The notes beneath the pieces are model-generated. The model did not search any database. It was given only the letters and a program-made list of their open reading frames with translations, and was not told where the DNA came from. DNA of 64,000 nt from CAZQFV01 sp964613665 (GTDB lineage: Bacteria > Chloroflexota > Chloroflexia > DTKN01). How positions within the stretch are numbered: position 1 is the first letter of the stretch; each line of letters begins with the position of its first letter. Location: NCBI GenBank assembly GCA_964613665.1, contig CAZTIG010000013.1:18592-82591 (forward strand). Direction: 5' to 3'. Of this stretch, positions 6,837-15,059 are shown in pieces. The position numbers and the translations under genes are program-made.

Positions 6837-8234
6837 GTGGAGCACAAGGCCGAAACGCTGATCGAGGTGCGCAACCTGGTCAAGTATTTCCCCGTCCGCG
6901 GCGGCATCTTCCGCACCGTCCGCGCCTGGGTCAAGGCGGTGGACAACGTCAGTTTCACCATCCGCGCCGGCGAGACGCTGGGGTTGGTGGGTGAATCCGG
7001 CTGCGGCAAGACGACCATCGGGCGTACCATCCTGCGGCTGATCGAGCCGACCAGCGGGCAGGTCCTCTTTGCCGGCAAGGACGTGACGCGGCTGGCGGCG
7101 CGCGAGCTCAAGGCCATGCGCCGGCAGATGCAGATCATCTTCCAGGACCCCTACTCCTGCCTGGACCCGCGCTCACAGATCGGCAGCATCATCGGCGATC
7201 CGCTGGCACTGCACAGCGAGAAGAGCGCCGCCGAGAGACTGCGTACGACGCTCGGGTGGGTGGGTATAGCATTGGGCGCCGTTGTCGGCGCGCTCTGCGG
7301 CTTTCTCGGCACCTACCTCTCCCACCTGGCCATCGGTACCGTAGTCATTGGCGCCATCATCGCCGCGGTCGGGGGACTCTTCCTGTTGGGGGGATGCCTG
7401 GAGGCAGTCGCCGGCCTCGTCCATCTGCAGAGCGGCCGGGAACGGCTCCGCCTGGTGCTGGGAGCGTTGGCGATGGTGCTGGGGGGCGCCGCCGGCGGGT
7501 TCGCCGGCGTGGCTCTCTCCGGTTTCTTCAGCCCGGACCTGGATACGGCACTCCTGGTAGGACTGGTCGGCGCGGTTGTGGGCATCCTCCCGGGAAGGAT
7601 CTACTTGCGGAATACCCTCACAGCCAGGATCACGGCCGAGCGGCTGCGGACGGTGCGCGATATCATGGACAAGGTGGGGCTGGCGGAGGACCACATCCGC
7701 CGCTATCCGCACGAGTTCTCCGGTGGTCAGCGCCAGCGCATCGGCATTGCCCGGGCCCTGGCCCTCCGCCCGAAGTTCATCGTCTGCGACGAGCCGGTTT
7801 CGGCGCTGGATGTCTCCATCCAATCGCAGGTGCTGAACCTGCTGCGCCAGCTGCAGCGCGAGTTCAACCTGACCTACCTGTTCATCGCGCACAACATGAG
7901 CGTGGTCGAGCACATCAGCGACCGGGTGGCGGTGATGTACCTGGGCAAGATCGTCGAGTTAGCCAGTCGGGAGGATCTCTACCGCAGTCCGCTGCACCCG
8001 TACACCCAGGCATTGATGTCGGCCATTCCCATCCCGGACCCGACGGTCAAGCGCGAGCGGATACTGCTGCAGGGGGACGTGCCCAGCCCGGTCAATCCCC
8101 CTTCCGGCTGCCGCTTCCACCCGCGCTGCTGGCGGGCGATGGAGGGCTGCTCGCAGAAGGAGCCGGCGCTGGTGGAGGTCGAGCCGGACCACCAGGTTGC
8201 CTGTTTCCTGCTGCACTCGCGCAGCGTGGAGTGA
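6837..8234 (+). CDS. DppF-like ABC transporter ATP-binding protein with four-helix membrane insertion
   Basis: A 465-residue second ATPase of the importer. All ATPase motifs are intact: Walker A 'GESGCGKT' (52-59), Q-loop Gln103, signature 'FSGGQRQR' (294-301), Walker B 'FIVCDEP' (314-320), 'IAHN', and the C-terminal oligo_HPY part 'CRFHPRCW'. Residues 138-272 are foreign to the family: about 135 residues with four long hydrophobic, Gly-rich segments (roughly 140-162, 165-193, 205-231, 236-253). Without them the protein is 330 residues, the normal length. The insert lies in the helical subdomain between Q-loop and signature and is flanked by a repeated AERLRT. The start is GTG, with GAGGGA upstream. 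Confidence 0.9.
   Translation: MEHKAETLIEVRNLVKYFPVRGGIFRTVRAWVKAVDNVSFTIRAGETLGLVGESGCGKTTIGRTILRLIEPTSGQVLFAGKDVTRLAARELKAMRRQMQIIFQDPYSCLDPRSQIGSIIGDPLALHSEKSAAERLRTTLGWVGIALGAVVGALCGFLGTYLSHLAIGTVVIGAIIAAVGGLFLLGGCLEAVAGLVHLQSGRERLRLVLGALAMVLGGAAGGFAGVALSGFFSPDLDTALLVGLVGAVVGILPGRIYLRNTLTARITAERLRTVRDIMDKVGLAEDHIRRYPHEFSGGQRQRIGIARALALRPKFIVCDEPVSALDVSIQSQVLNLLRQLQREFNLTYLFIAHNMSVVEHISDRVAVMYLGKIVELASREDLYRSPLHPYTQALMSAIPIPDPTVKRERILLQGDVPSPVNPPSGCRFHPRCWRAMEGCSQKEPALVEVEPDHQVACFLLHSRSVE
7248..7652 (+). other. In-frame 405-bp insertion coding for a predicted 4-helix membrane hairpin in the ATPase
   Basis: This codes for residues 138-272 of the DppF-like protein. It is bounded by two copies of AERLRT, encoded by 18-bp sequences at 7230-7247 and 7635-7652 that share 15 of 18 bases, exactly 405 bp apart. 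Four hydrophobic segments are an even number, so both flanks could stay in the cytoplasm and the ATPase could still fold. I recognise no family for the insert. Confidence 0.8.
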
Positions 8235-8241
8235 AAACACC

Positions 8242-8272
8242 TGTGCCCGGCACCTCCGCGGTGCCGGGCACA
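8242..8272. terminator. Bidirectional terminator between transporter operon and tRNA genes
   Basis: A 13-bp perfect stem, TGTGCCCGGCACC (8242-8254) with GGTGCCGGGCACA (8260-8272), and a 5-nt loop. Read on the minus strand the stem is followed by GGTGTTTTC, so it is a reasonable terminator for the tRNA transcript. In the plus direction it follows the ATPase stop at 8234 but has no T-run. Confidence 0.7.
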
Positions 8273-8284
8273 TCTGCCTGATCC

Positions 8285-8360
<76 letters not shown>

Positions 8361-8371
8361 CCACAGGGTCC

Positions 8372-8447
<76 letters not shown>

Positions 8448-8466
8448 AGGATTTCCAGCGTGTTTC

Positions 8467-8495
8467 AGTATAAGGCAAGTGCGGGGCTTTGTCAA
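8467..8495 (-). promoter_or_regulatory. Strong promoter of the tRNA-Ala pair
   Basis: On the minus strand, TTGACA (8495-8490), 17-bp spacer, TATACT (8472-8467). It is back to back with the plus-strand promoter at 8497-8525; only one base separates the two -35 boxes. Confidence 0.8.
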
Positions 8496-8496
8496 G

Positions 8497-8525
8497 TTGA
8501 ATGAAGGGCCAAGTTGGGGTATAAT
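8497..8525 (+). promoter_or_regulatory. Promoter of the uracil-DNA glycosylase / RNase J / FtsK block
   Basis: TTGAAT (8497-8502), 17-bp spacer, TATAAT (8520-8525). It is about 100 bp before the glycosylase start. Confidence 0.75.
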
Positions 8526-8624
8526 GGCGACGATAGGGCACCATAAGGGCCTGTGGAGCAGTGTTTAGCGGTATGGCACTGGCAGCCTTCTCGCTGATGG
8601 CTGACCGCTCGTTCGAGGAACGCG

Positions 8625-9272
8625 ATGCCCACCCTGGAGGAGATTGCCGCCGAGATCGCCCGGTGCACGGCCTGTGCCCTGAGCAAGTCGCGCACCCGCA
8701 CGGTCCCCGGCGAGGGCCCCCCCGACGCCGCGATCATGTTCATCGGCGAGGGTCCCGGCTTTCACGAGGACCAGCAGGGCCGGCCGTTTGTCGGGCCGTC
8801 GGGGCAGCTCCTGGAAAAGATGCTGGCCTCTATCGGCCTGACCCGCCAACAGGTCTTTATCGCCAACGTGGTCAAGTGCCGGCCGCCCAACAACCGCGAC
8901 CCACTGCCATCGGAGGTGGAAACCTGCCGGCCCTTCCTGGACCGGCAGATCGAGTGCCTCGACCCGCGCATCATCGTCACCCTGGGGCGCTACTCGATGG
9001 AGCGCTACTTTCCGGGGGCCAGGATCTCCCAGGTGCACGGGCGAGCCCGCCGCGAGGGCCGTCGCGTCTACCTGCCGCTGTACCACCCGGCCTATGTCCT
9101 GCGCAACCTGGCGGCGTTGCCCGTGGCCGAGGCCGACTTCAAGAAGATCCCCCGCCTGCTGGCCCGGCTGCAGGAGGTCCTGGAGCAGGAGTCCCGCGGC
9201 GGCTTTGCGCCGGAGGAGCCGTCACCCGAGCAGCCGGAGCAGACCGATCCGCGCCAGCTGCGCCTGTTTTGA
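8625..9272 (+). CDS. Type 4 uracil-DNA glycosylase (4Fe-4S)
   Basis: A 215-residue base-excision repair enzyme that removes uracil from DNA. Four cysteines for the 4Fe-4S cluster are at 14, 17, 85 and 101, the spacing of type 4 (UDGa) enzymes. Motif A is 'GEGPGFHEDQQGRPFVG', the 'NVVKCRPPNNRDP' segment follows, and the DNA-intercalating motif is 'YHPAYVLRN'. The C-terminal 30 residues (Glu/Pro-rich, ending QLRLF) are a tail outside the fold. GAGGAA at 8615-8620 fixes the start. It heads a run of four plus-strand genes. Confidence 0.93.
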   Translation: MPTLEEIAAEIARCTACALSKSRTRTVPGEGPPDAAIMFIGEGPGFHEDQQGRPFVGPSGQLLEKMLASIGLTRQQVFIANVVKCRPPNNRDPLPSEVETCRPFLDRQIECLDPRIIVTLGRYSMERYFPGARISQVHGRARREGRRVYLPLYHPAYVLRNLAALPVAEADFKKIPRLLARLQEVLEQESRGGFAPEEPSPEQPEQTDPRQLRLF

Positions 9273-9298
9273 CGAGGACCAAGGACCGAAGACCAAGG
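9271..9298 (+). repeat. Short heptamer tandem repeat
   Basis: Four 7-bp units, GACGAGG-ACCAAGG-ACCGAAG-ACCAAGG, with small differences between units. They start at the glycosylase stop codon and fill most of the start of an 80-bp intergenic gap. They are noncoding. Confidence 0.6.
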
Positions 9299-9352
9299 AA
9301 AGGATGTCGGGCCGGGGCCCGGCCTGGACCGCCTTCTGTGGAGGAGCAGACA

Positions 9353-10084
9353 GTGGAAGAACAGGTCGTCGTTGAAAAGACCTACCGCCTCAGCCGGGCC
9401 GGCCGGCGCATGGTCTATCTCCTGCTGGCTGGCGGCGTGCTCATCTGGCTCTTTGCCCTGTGGATGCTCAAGAACACGCTGCGGATCAGCCTGGGCAACT
9501 TCCTGCCCAGCGTGAAGCTGCTGGTGAAGCGCGTCATCGGCTACGCGGGCACCCAGCCCCTCTCGGCCGAGGAGGCCATTCCGGCGGTCATCATGCTGGT
9601 GTTGGTGCTCGTGGTGCCGCTGCTGATCTGGAACATCCTGGAGGAGCTCAAGGCTTCCTATACCGTCGGGCCGGCCGGCTTCACCTTCCGCTCGCTATGG
9701 GGGATCGCCCTGCGCTACTCCTGGGATGAGGTCGCCGCCCTGCGGCCGGTGGACGCCGAGTCGGAGGCTCCCCTGGACGAGCTGGTGGTGCGTACCTCGC
9801 ACCTGGCGAGCATCCGCAACACGCTGGCCCGCTTCCTGCACTGGCAGGCCTACGGCCGGCACAAGCTGCCCCTCTACGGCGGGTTGGAGGAGCGCGACGA
9901 CCTGCTCGGCCGCATCCGGGGCTACATGGCCGCCGCGGTCGCTGGCGAGGCTCCCGCAGCAGGCGAGGGGGAGCTGCCGCCGGCCACGGAGCCACCGGCC
10001 CCCGCCGGTGTATCCCCGGCCGCGGAGCGCCCCCAGGAAGCGGCCCCTCCGGCAGAGACCGGGACCGGGCCGGAGACGGTTTGA
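9353..10084 (+). CDS. Two-helix membrane protein with possible PH-like domain
   Basis: A 243-residue protein of unknown function. Two hydrophobic helices are near residues 20-40 and 80-100. A soluble segment follows, with 'SYTVGPAGFTFRSLWG' and 'YSWDEVAALRPVD'. This resembles the start of bacterial PH-like domains (a beta strand with 'G..F' followed by 'W.eI/V'), but that is a guess from pattern. The C-terminal 50 residues are Ala/Pro/Glu-rich and probably disordered. The start is the GTG at 9353, with TGGAGGAG upstream; another GTG in frame lies at 9338. It ends 7 bp before the RNase J gene and is probably co-transcribed with it. Confidence 0.7.
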   Translation: MEEQVVVEKTYRLSRAGRRMVYLLLAGGVLIWLFALWMLKNTLRISLGNFLPSVKLLVKRVIGYAGTQPLSAEEAIPAVIMLVLVLVVPLLIWNILEELKASYTVGPAGFTFRSLWGIALRYSWDEVAALRPVDAESEAPLDELVVRTSHLASIRNTLARFLHWQAYGRHKLPLYGGLEERDDLLGRIRGYMAAAVAGEAPAAGEGELPPATEPPAPAGVSPAAERPQEAAPPAETGTGPETV

Positions 10085-10091
10085 GGATGCC

Positions 10092-11753
10092 ATGGCTGAA
10101 AGCGTACGCGTGATCCCCCTCGGCGGGGTCGCCGAGGTGGGCCGGAATATGTGGATGGTCGAGTACCAGGACGAGATCCTGGTGATCGACGCCGGCCTGA
10201 TGTTCCCCGAGAGCGACATGCTCGGGGTGGACCTGATCCTGCCGGATATCTCCTTCCTGCGCGAGCGCGCCGGGCGCATCCGCGCCGTGGTGCTCACCCA
10301 TGGCCACGAGGACCACATCGGGGCGTTGCCCTACCTCCTGGCCGACATGGGCACCCCGCCGATCTATGCCACCCGCCTGACCCAGGGGCTCGTCGCCGTC
10401 AAGCTGCGCGAGGCCGGACTGCAGCGCACCTCGGAGATGCGCGAGATTCGGCCGGGCGAGGATGTCCAGGTCGGTCCCTTCCAGCTCGAGTTCTACCGCG
10501 TGGCCCACAGCATTCCCGACGGCGTGGGCGTGGTCGTCGGGACGCCGGCCGGCCTGATCGTGCACTCGGGCGACTTTAAGCTCGACTATACCCCGGTGGA
10601 CGGCCGGCCCACCGACACGGCCAAGCTGGCCGAGCTGGGCCGGCGCAACGTTCTGGCCTTTCTCTGCGACTGCGTGCGCGTCGAGTCCTCCGGCTACACG
10701 CCGCCGGAAAAGGTCGTCGGCGATACCCTCGATGGCATCTTCAGCCAGGCCGAGGGGCGGGTCATTGTCGCTACCTTCGCCTCGAACATCTCCCGCATCC
10801 AGCAGGTGCTCGACATGGCCTACCGCCACTACCGCAAGGTCGCCGTGGTCGGGCGCAGCATGGAGGGGAACGTGCGCATGGCCCAGGAGCTGGGCTACCT
10901 GCAGGTGCCCGAGGAGACGCTGCTGCGCCTGTCGGACGTGCTGCACCTGCCGCCCGGCGAGGCGGTGATCCTCTGCACCGGCAGCCAGGGCGAGCCCATG
11001 TCGGTCCTCAGCCGTATCGTCAACCAGGACCATCCCCAGTTCACCATCCGCTCCGGCGACACGGTCATCTTCTCCGCCAGCCCAATCCCGGGGAACGAGG
11101 AGGCGATCCACCGCGTGATCAACAGCTTCTTCCAACAGGGGGCCGAGGTCGTCTACAGCGCTCTGTCCCAGGTACACGTCTCCGGGCACGCCAGCCAGGA
11201 AGAGCTGAAGATGGTCCTCAGCCTGGTCAAGCCGCAGTTCGTCGTGCCGATCCACGGCGACTACCGCCACATGGCGCTCTACCGCAAGCTGGCCCGCGCC
11301 CTGGGCTATGGCGACAGGCAGGTGCTGATGCCGGAGAACGGCTCGGTTATGGAGTTTGCCCCGGAGGTGGGCCAGATCACCGGCAAGGTCAACTCGGGCA
11401 ACATCTTTGTCGACGGCCTGACGGTGGGCGAGGTGGACCACGTGGTGGTGCGCGACCGCCAGATGCTGGCCCGCGACGGTATCCTGATGGTGGTGGTGGC
11501 GGTGGACCGGCGCAGCGGACGGGTGGTGGCCGGCCCGGACATGCTCTCGCGCGGTTTTGTCCCCGGGGGAGAGGGCCAGGATGTCCTGGAAGAGGCCCGC
11601 GATGTCGTCCTGCAGGCCCTCGATCACGGCGGCGGCGATGTGCCCTCGGACTGGGATTTCGCCAATCGCAAGATCAAGGACAGCCTGGGCAAGTTCCTGT
11701 ACAAGAAGACCCAGCGCCGGCCGATGATCCTGCCATTGGTGATGGAAGTGTGA
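10092..11753 (+). CDS. rnj: Ribonuclease J
   Basis: A 553-residue cytoplasmic exo/endoribonuclease of the metallo-beta-lactamase/beta-CASP family, used for mRNA turnover and rRNA maturation. The zinc motif 'HGHEDHIGA' begins at residue 70. Other family marks are 'VAHSIPDGVG', 'VHSGDFKLD', 'FSASPIPGNE', and the late motif 'HVSGHASQEELK' followed by 'VPIHGDYRHM'. The length is typical. The start lies 7 bp after the preceding gene's stop, with GAGGA overlapping that stop. The ftsK gene begins 1 bp after the stop. Confidence 0.96.
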   Translation: MAESVRVIPLGGVAEVGRNMWMVEYQDEILVIDAGLMFPESDMLGVDLILPDISFLRERAGRIRAVVLTHGHEDHIGALPYLLADMGTPPIYATRLTQGLVAVKLREAGLQRTSEMREIRPGEDVQVGPFQLEFYRVAHSIPDGVGVVVGTPAGLIVHSGDFKLDYTPVDGRPTDTAKLAELGRRNVLAFLCDCVRVESSGYTPPEKVVGDTLDGIFSQAEGRVIVATFASNISRIQQVLDMAYRHYRKVAVVGRSMEGNVRMAQELGYLQVPEETLLRLSDVLHLPPGEAVILCTGSQGEPMSVLSRIVNQDHPQFTIRSGDTVIFSASPIPGNEEAIHRVINSFFQQGAEVVYSALSQVHVSGHASQEELKMVLSLVKPQFVVPIHGDYRHMALYRKLARALGYGDRQVLMPENGSVMEFAPEVGQITGKVNSGNIFVDGLTVGEVDHVVVRDRQMLARDGILMVVVAVDRRSGRVVAGPDMLSRGFVPGGEGQDVLEEARDVVLQALDHGGGDVPSDWDFANRKIKDSLGKFLYKKTQRRPMILPLVMEV

Positions 11754-11754
11754 G

Positions 11755-14076
11755 ATGGCCAGGCGGCGCACGATCCGCAGGAAATCTACCTCCGGCAGGC
11801 GCTCCAGCAGCCGGTCTCGCAGCACCGGGCGGCGCACGCCGCGCCGCGCCCAGCCGCTGCGCTTCAACCTGGACCCGCGCCTGCAGCGGCAGATCCTGGG
11901 GCTGGTGCTGCTGGCGCTGGCGTTGATCGGCCTGGTGGGGTTCATCTCGGGGTTGGCGACCCAGACGGGGTTCATGTTCCGGCTCTTTGGCTGGGGCGGC
12001 TTCCTGGTGGCGCTGGCCCTCGGACTCGTGGGGGTGCTGCTCCTGCTGGGGGAGTACCGGCAGGAATCGTACCTGCAGTGGAACGACATCCTGGGCGGCG
12101 TGCTGCTGCTGCTGGCGGTCCTGGGGCTGTTCAGCCTGGGCATGGCCGAGCGCGTGGATCCTCCCCCGGACGGGGCCGGTGGCGGCGGCGTGGTCGGCTG
12201 GGTGGTCGCCCGCACGCTGGCCGTGGCCCTGCCGCTGACCTGGGTCGGGGCGCTGCCGATCCTGTTGATCGCCGGCCTGATCGGGGCCATGCTGGCCTTT
12301 GACGTGACCATCCACCACGTCGTGGCTTTCTTTGGCGGGATCGGCCGGCGGTTGGGCCAGGCGGCCCAGTCGGTCCGGCGGCGCGCCCGCCAGCCGAAGC
12401 TGGTGATCCGCACCCCGGCAGAGGAGGCCCGCCCCAGGCGGCGGCAGGAGCCGGCCGTGGAGGGCGAGGTCCTGCCCGCGCGCCATGGGGAGGCCGAGGC
12501 CGCGGCGGAGGAAGAAGAGGAAGAGGGGACTGCCAGGGAGGAGGTCCTGCCGCGGATCATCGGCCGCAGCGAGCAGCGCGGCACGATCTCCATGGCGCCG
12601 CCGCCGGCCGGCGAGTGGCACCTGCCGCCGCTGGACCTCCTGGAGACGGCCGGCGAGGCCGAGGTCAGCCAGGCGGAGATCCGCCGCCAGGCCCGCGTGA
12701 TCGAAGAGACGCTGAACAGCTTCAACGTCGTGGCGCGCGTCGTCGAGGTCAACTGCGGGCCCACCGTGACCCAGTTCGCCCTGCAGCCCGGCGTGGGCGT
12801 CAAGGTGGCCAAGATCACCGCCCTGGCCAGCGACCTGGCCCTGGCGCTCTCCGCCTCCAGCATCCGCATCGAGGCCCCCGTGCCCGGCCGGCCGGTGATC
12901 GGCATCGAGATCCCCAACACGGCCATCTCCCTGGTGGCCCTGCGCGAGATCCTGGAGAGCCCCATCTTCCAGGAGAGCAAGGGCGCACTCAAGGTGGCCC
13001 TGGGGCGGGATGTCTCCGGGCAGGCGGTGGTGGACGACCTGACCAAGATGCCGCACCTGCTGATCGCCGGGACGACCGGCTCGGGCAAGAGCGTCTGCAT
13101 CAACTCCCTGATCGTCAGCTTCCTCTACCAGCACAGCCCGGACTCGCTGCGCTTTATCATGATCGACCCCAAGCGGGTAGAGCTGAGCATCTTTCACGAC
13201 CTGCCGCACCTGGCCTTTCCGGTGGTGACCGAGATCAACGGCCGGCGGGCCGGCCAGCCGGCCTCCGCCGCGGCCGAGGTCGATGCGCTCAAGGCGCTCT
13301 ACTGGGCGACACAGGAGATGGAGCGGCGTTACCGCGTCTTTGCCCGCGAGGGCTTTCGCAATATCGCCGGCTACAACAAGGCCGCCCGCGCCGAGAGCAA
13401 TCCCAACCTGCCGCCGCTGCCCTTTATCGTCCTGGTCATCGACGAGCTGGCCGACCTGATGATGGTCGCCCCCGAGGAGGCCGAGACGATGATCTGCCGG
13501 CTGGCGCAGCTGGCCCGCGCCACCGGCATCCACCTGGTGCTGGCCACGCAGCGCCCCTCGGTGGACGTCGTCACCGGCCTGATCAAGGCCAACTTCCCGG
13601 CGCGCGTCTCTTTCGCCGTCTCCACCTCGGTGGACAGCCGCGTCGTGCTGGACATGGTCGGGGCGGAGCAACTGCTGGGCCGCGGCGATGCCCTCTACAT
13701 GGCCCCCGATACGGCCAAGCCGATCCGCATCCAGGGCAGCTACGTCTCCGACGAGGAGATCGAGCGCGTGGCCACTTTCTGGAAGGAACAGGCTCCCGCG
13801 GAGCCGGCGCCGCTCTCGCCGGTGCAGCTCACGATGCCGCTCTCCTGGCACGAGGAGGCCGAGGAGGAGCCGGAGGACGAGCTGCTGCCGGAGGCCATCG
13901 CCCTGGTGCGCAAGCACAACCGGGCCTCGGCAGCGCTGCTGCAGCGCCGGCTGCGCGTCTCCTACAACCGGGCCTCGCGGCTGATCGACCTACTGGAGGA
14001 AAAGGGCGTCGTCGGGCCGGAGGAGCAGGGCCGCTCGCGGGAGGTGCTGCTCGATGCAGGTGAGGAAGAGGTGTAG
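11755..14076 (+). CDS. ftsK: DNA translocase FtsK/SpoIIIE
   Basis: A 773-residue septal DNA pump that clears chromosomes during division. It has a basic N-terminus and four membrane helices (about residues 40-190), then an acidic linker, then the motor. Walker A 'GTTGSGKSV' is near residue 439, Walker B is 'LVIDELADLMM', and 'LATQRPSVDVVTGLIKANFP' is characteristic. The C-terminal winged-helix gamma domain (from about residue 700) includes 'LLQRRLRVSYNRASRLID'; in other FtsKs it reads chromosome-polarity sequences. A small insertion 'NGRRAGQPASAAAEV' sits where most FtsKs read 'TD.KKA'. It is translationally coupled to rnj (1-bp gap). Confidence 0.96.
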   Translation: MARRRTIRRKSTSGRRSSSRSRSTGRRTPRRAQPLRFNLDPRLQRQILGLVLLALALIGLVGFISGLATQTGFMFRLFGWGGFLVALALGLVGVLLLLGEYRQESYLQWNDILGGVLLLLAVLGLFSLGMAERVDPPPDGAGGGGVVGWVVARTLAVALPLTWVGALPILLIAGLIGAMLAFDVTIHHVVAFFGGIGRRLGQAAQSVRRRARQPKLVIRTPAEEARPRRRQEPAVEGEVLPARHGEAEAAAEEEEEEGTAREEVLPRIIGRSEQRGTISMAPPPAGEWHLPPLDLLETAGEAEVSQAEIRRQARVIEETLNSFNVVARVVEVNCGPTVTQFALQPGVGVKVAKITALASDLALALSASSIRIEAPVPGRPVIGIEIPNTAISLVALREILESPIFQESKGALKVALGRDVSGQAVVDDLTKMPHLLIAGTTGSGKSVCINSLIVSFLYQHSPDSLRFIMIDPKRVELSIFHDLPHLAFPVVTEINGRRAGQPASAAAEVDALKALYWATQEMERRYRVFAREGFRNIAGYNKAARAESNPNLPPLPFIVLVIDELADLMMVAPEEAETMICRLAQLARATGIHLVLATQRPSVDVVTGLIKANFPARVSFAVSTSVDSRVVLDMVGAEQLLGRGDALYMAPDTAKPIRIQGSYVSDEEIERVATFWKEQAPAEPAPLSPVQLTMPLSWHEEAEEEPEDELLPEAIALVRKHNRASAALLQRRLRVSYNRASRLIDLLEEKGVVGPEEQGRSREVLLDAGEEEV

Positions 14077-14175
14077 GGAGGGCGGCCGGCTGCCAGAGCG
14101 GTGCCGTGGTGCGGCGATTCCAGCAAGGTGGGCATGGCGAACAGGTGAGGTGGCGTAATACGAGAGCGAATCAGC

Positions 14176-14823
14176 GTGAATCCAGGCGTTCAGGGTCTCC
14201 TCATCCTTGACCTTGACGGCACCCTCTTCCGCACCGAGACGGTCTCCATCCCGGCCGCGCAGCGAACGTTCCAGGCCTTTGGCCTGCCCATCCCACCAGC
14301 GCGGGAGATCTGCCCCTTCTTCGGCCGGCCCAGCGCCGACTGGCACGCCTGGCTGCGCTCCCTGTGCCCCCCCGAGATAGCCGAGCAGGTGCTGGCGGCG
14401 GTTGACCGCCGCGAGCTGGAGCTGGTCCCCGAGACGGGGGAGCTCTACCCCGGCGTGCGCCAGGCCCTGGCCGAGCTGCGCGCCCTGGCGGCGCAGCTGG
14501 CCATCTGCTCCAACGGCCCGCAGGCCTATGTCGAGCGGGTGCTGGAAAGCCAGGGGATCGCCGGCCTCTTCGACGCCGTCCGCTACCGCACGGCCGACGG
14601 CGGGGACAAGCCGGCCATGGTCGCCGAGTTGCTGGCCCGGCTGCCGGCCCGGCCGGGTGTGGTCATCGGCGACCGCGCCGACGACGTCGCCGCGGCCCGG
14701 CGCAACGGGCTACGGGCCATCGCCGCGGCCTACGGATATGGTTCCGCGCCGGAGTGGGCCGGCGCCGATGCCGTGGCCAACGCCCCGGTCGAGCTGCCGG
14801 GGCTGGTGCGGGCCATACTATGA
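14176..14823 (+). CDS. HAD-superfamily hydrolase (phosphoglycolate phosphatase-like)
   Basis: A 215-residue soluble phosphatase-fold protein. The four HAD motifs are present: 'LDLDGTLF' (nucleophile Asp), 'ICSNGP', the Lys in 'GDKPAMV', and 'GDRADDVAAARRNG'. The cap region has 'ELYPGVRQALAEL', as in phosphoglycolate phosphatases (Gph) and PpaX-type enzymes. The substrate cannot be set from sequence. The start is GTG at 14176 with only a weak purine stretch upstream. Ten bp separate it from the molbindin gene, so the two are probably one unit. Confidence 0.85.
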   Translation: MNPGVQGLLILDLDGTLFRTETVSIPAAQRTFQAFGLPIPPAREICPFFGRPSADWHAWLRSLCPPEIAEQVLAAVDRRELELVPETGELYPGVRQALAELRALAAQLAICSNGPQAYVERVLESQGIAGLFDAVRYRTADGGDKPAMVAELLARLPARPGVVIGDRADDVAAARRNGLRAIAAAYGYGSAPEWAGADAVANAPVELPGLVRAIL

Positions 14824-14833
14824 GGAGGGAACC

Positions 14834-15043
14834 ATGAAGCTCAGCGCGCGCAACGTGCTGGAGGCCCGCGTCAGGCAGGTCACACTTGGCGCGGTCAACG
14901 CCGAGGTCATCCTGGAGCTGCCGGGCGGCCTGGAGATCGTGGCCATGATCTCCAAGGCCTCGGCGGAGGACCTGGCCCTGTCACCGGGAAAAAAGGCCTA
15001 TGCCGTCATCAAGGCCACGAACGTGATGGTGGCCGTGGACTGA
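14834..15043 (+). CDS. Molbindin (single Mop/TOBE domain)
   Basis: A 69-residue protein that is one Mop domain: 'MKLSARNVLEARVRQV', 'VNAEVILELPGG', 'ATNVMVAVD'. Molbindins assemble into hexamers and store molybdate or tungstate in the cytoplasm; similar domains sit at the ends of ModC and ModE. AGGAGGGA lies directly before the start. No molybdate transporter or cofactor gene is near. It is convergent with the TPM protein gene, 16 bp away. Confidence 0.9.
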   Translation: MKLSARNVLEARVRQVTLGAVNAEVILELPGGLEIVAMISKASAEDLALSPGKKAYAVIKATNVMVAVD

Positions 15044-15059
15044 GCGGGGCCGCCGACGT

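Noticed and set aside
9681..13103. Long open frame on the minus strand opposite rnj and ftsK
   Set aside because: It lies wholly antisense to two unmistakable genes, has no plausible family motifs and a His/Arg/Gly-rich composition typical of frame shadows in GC-rich DNA.
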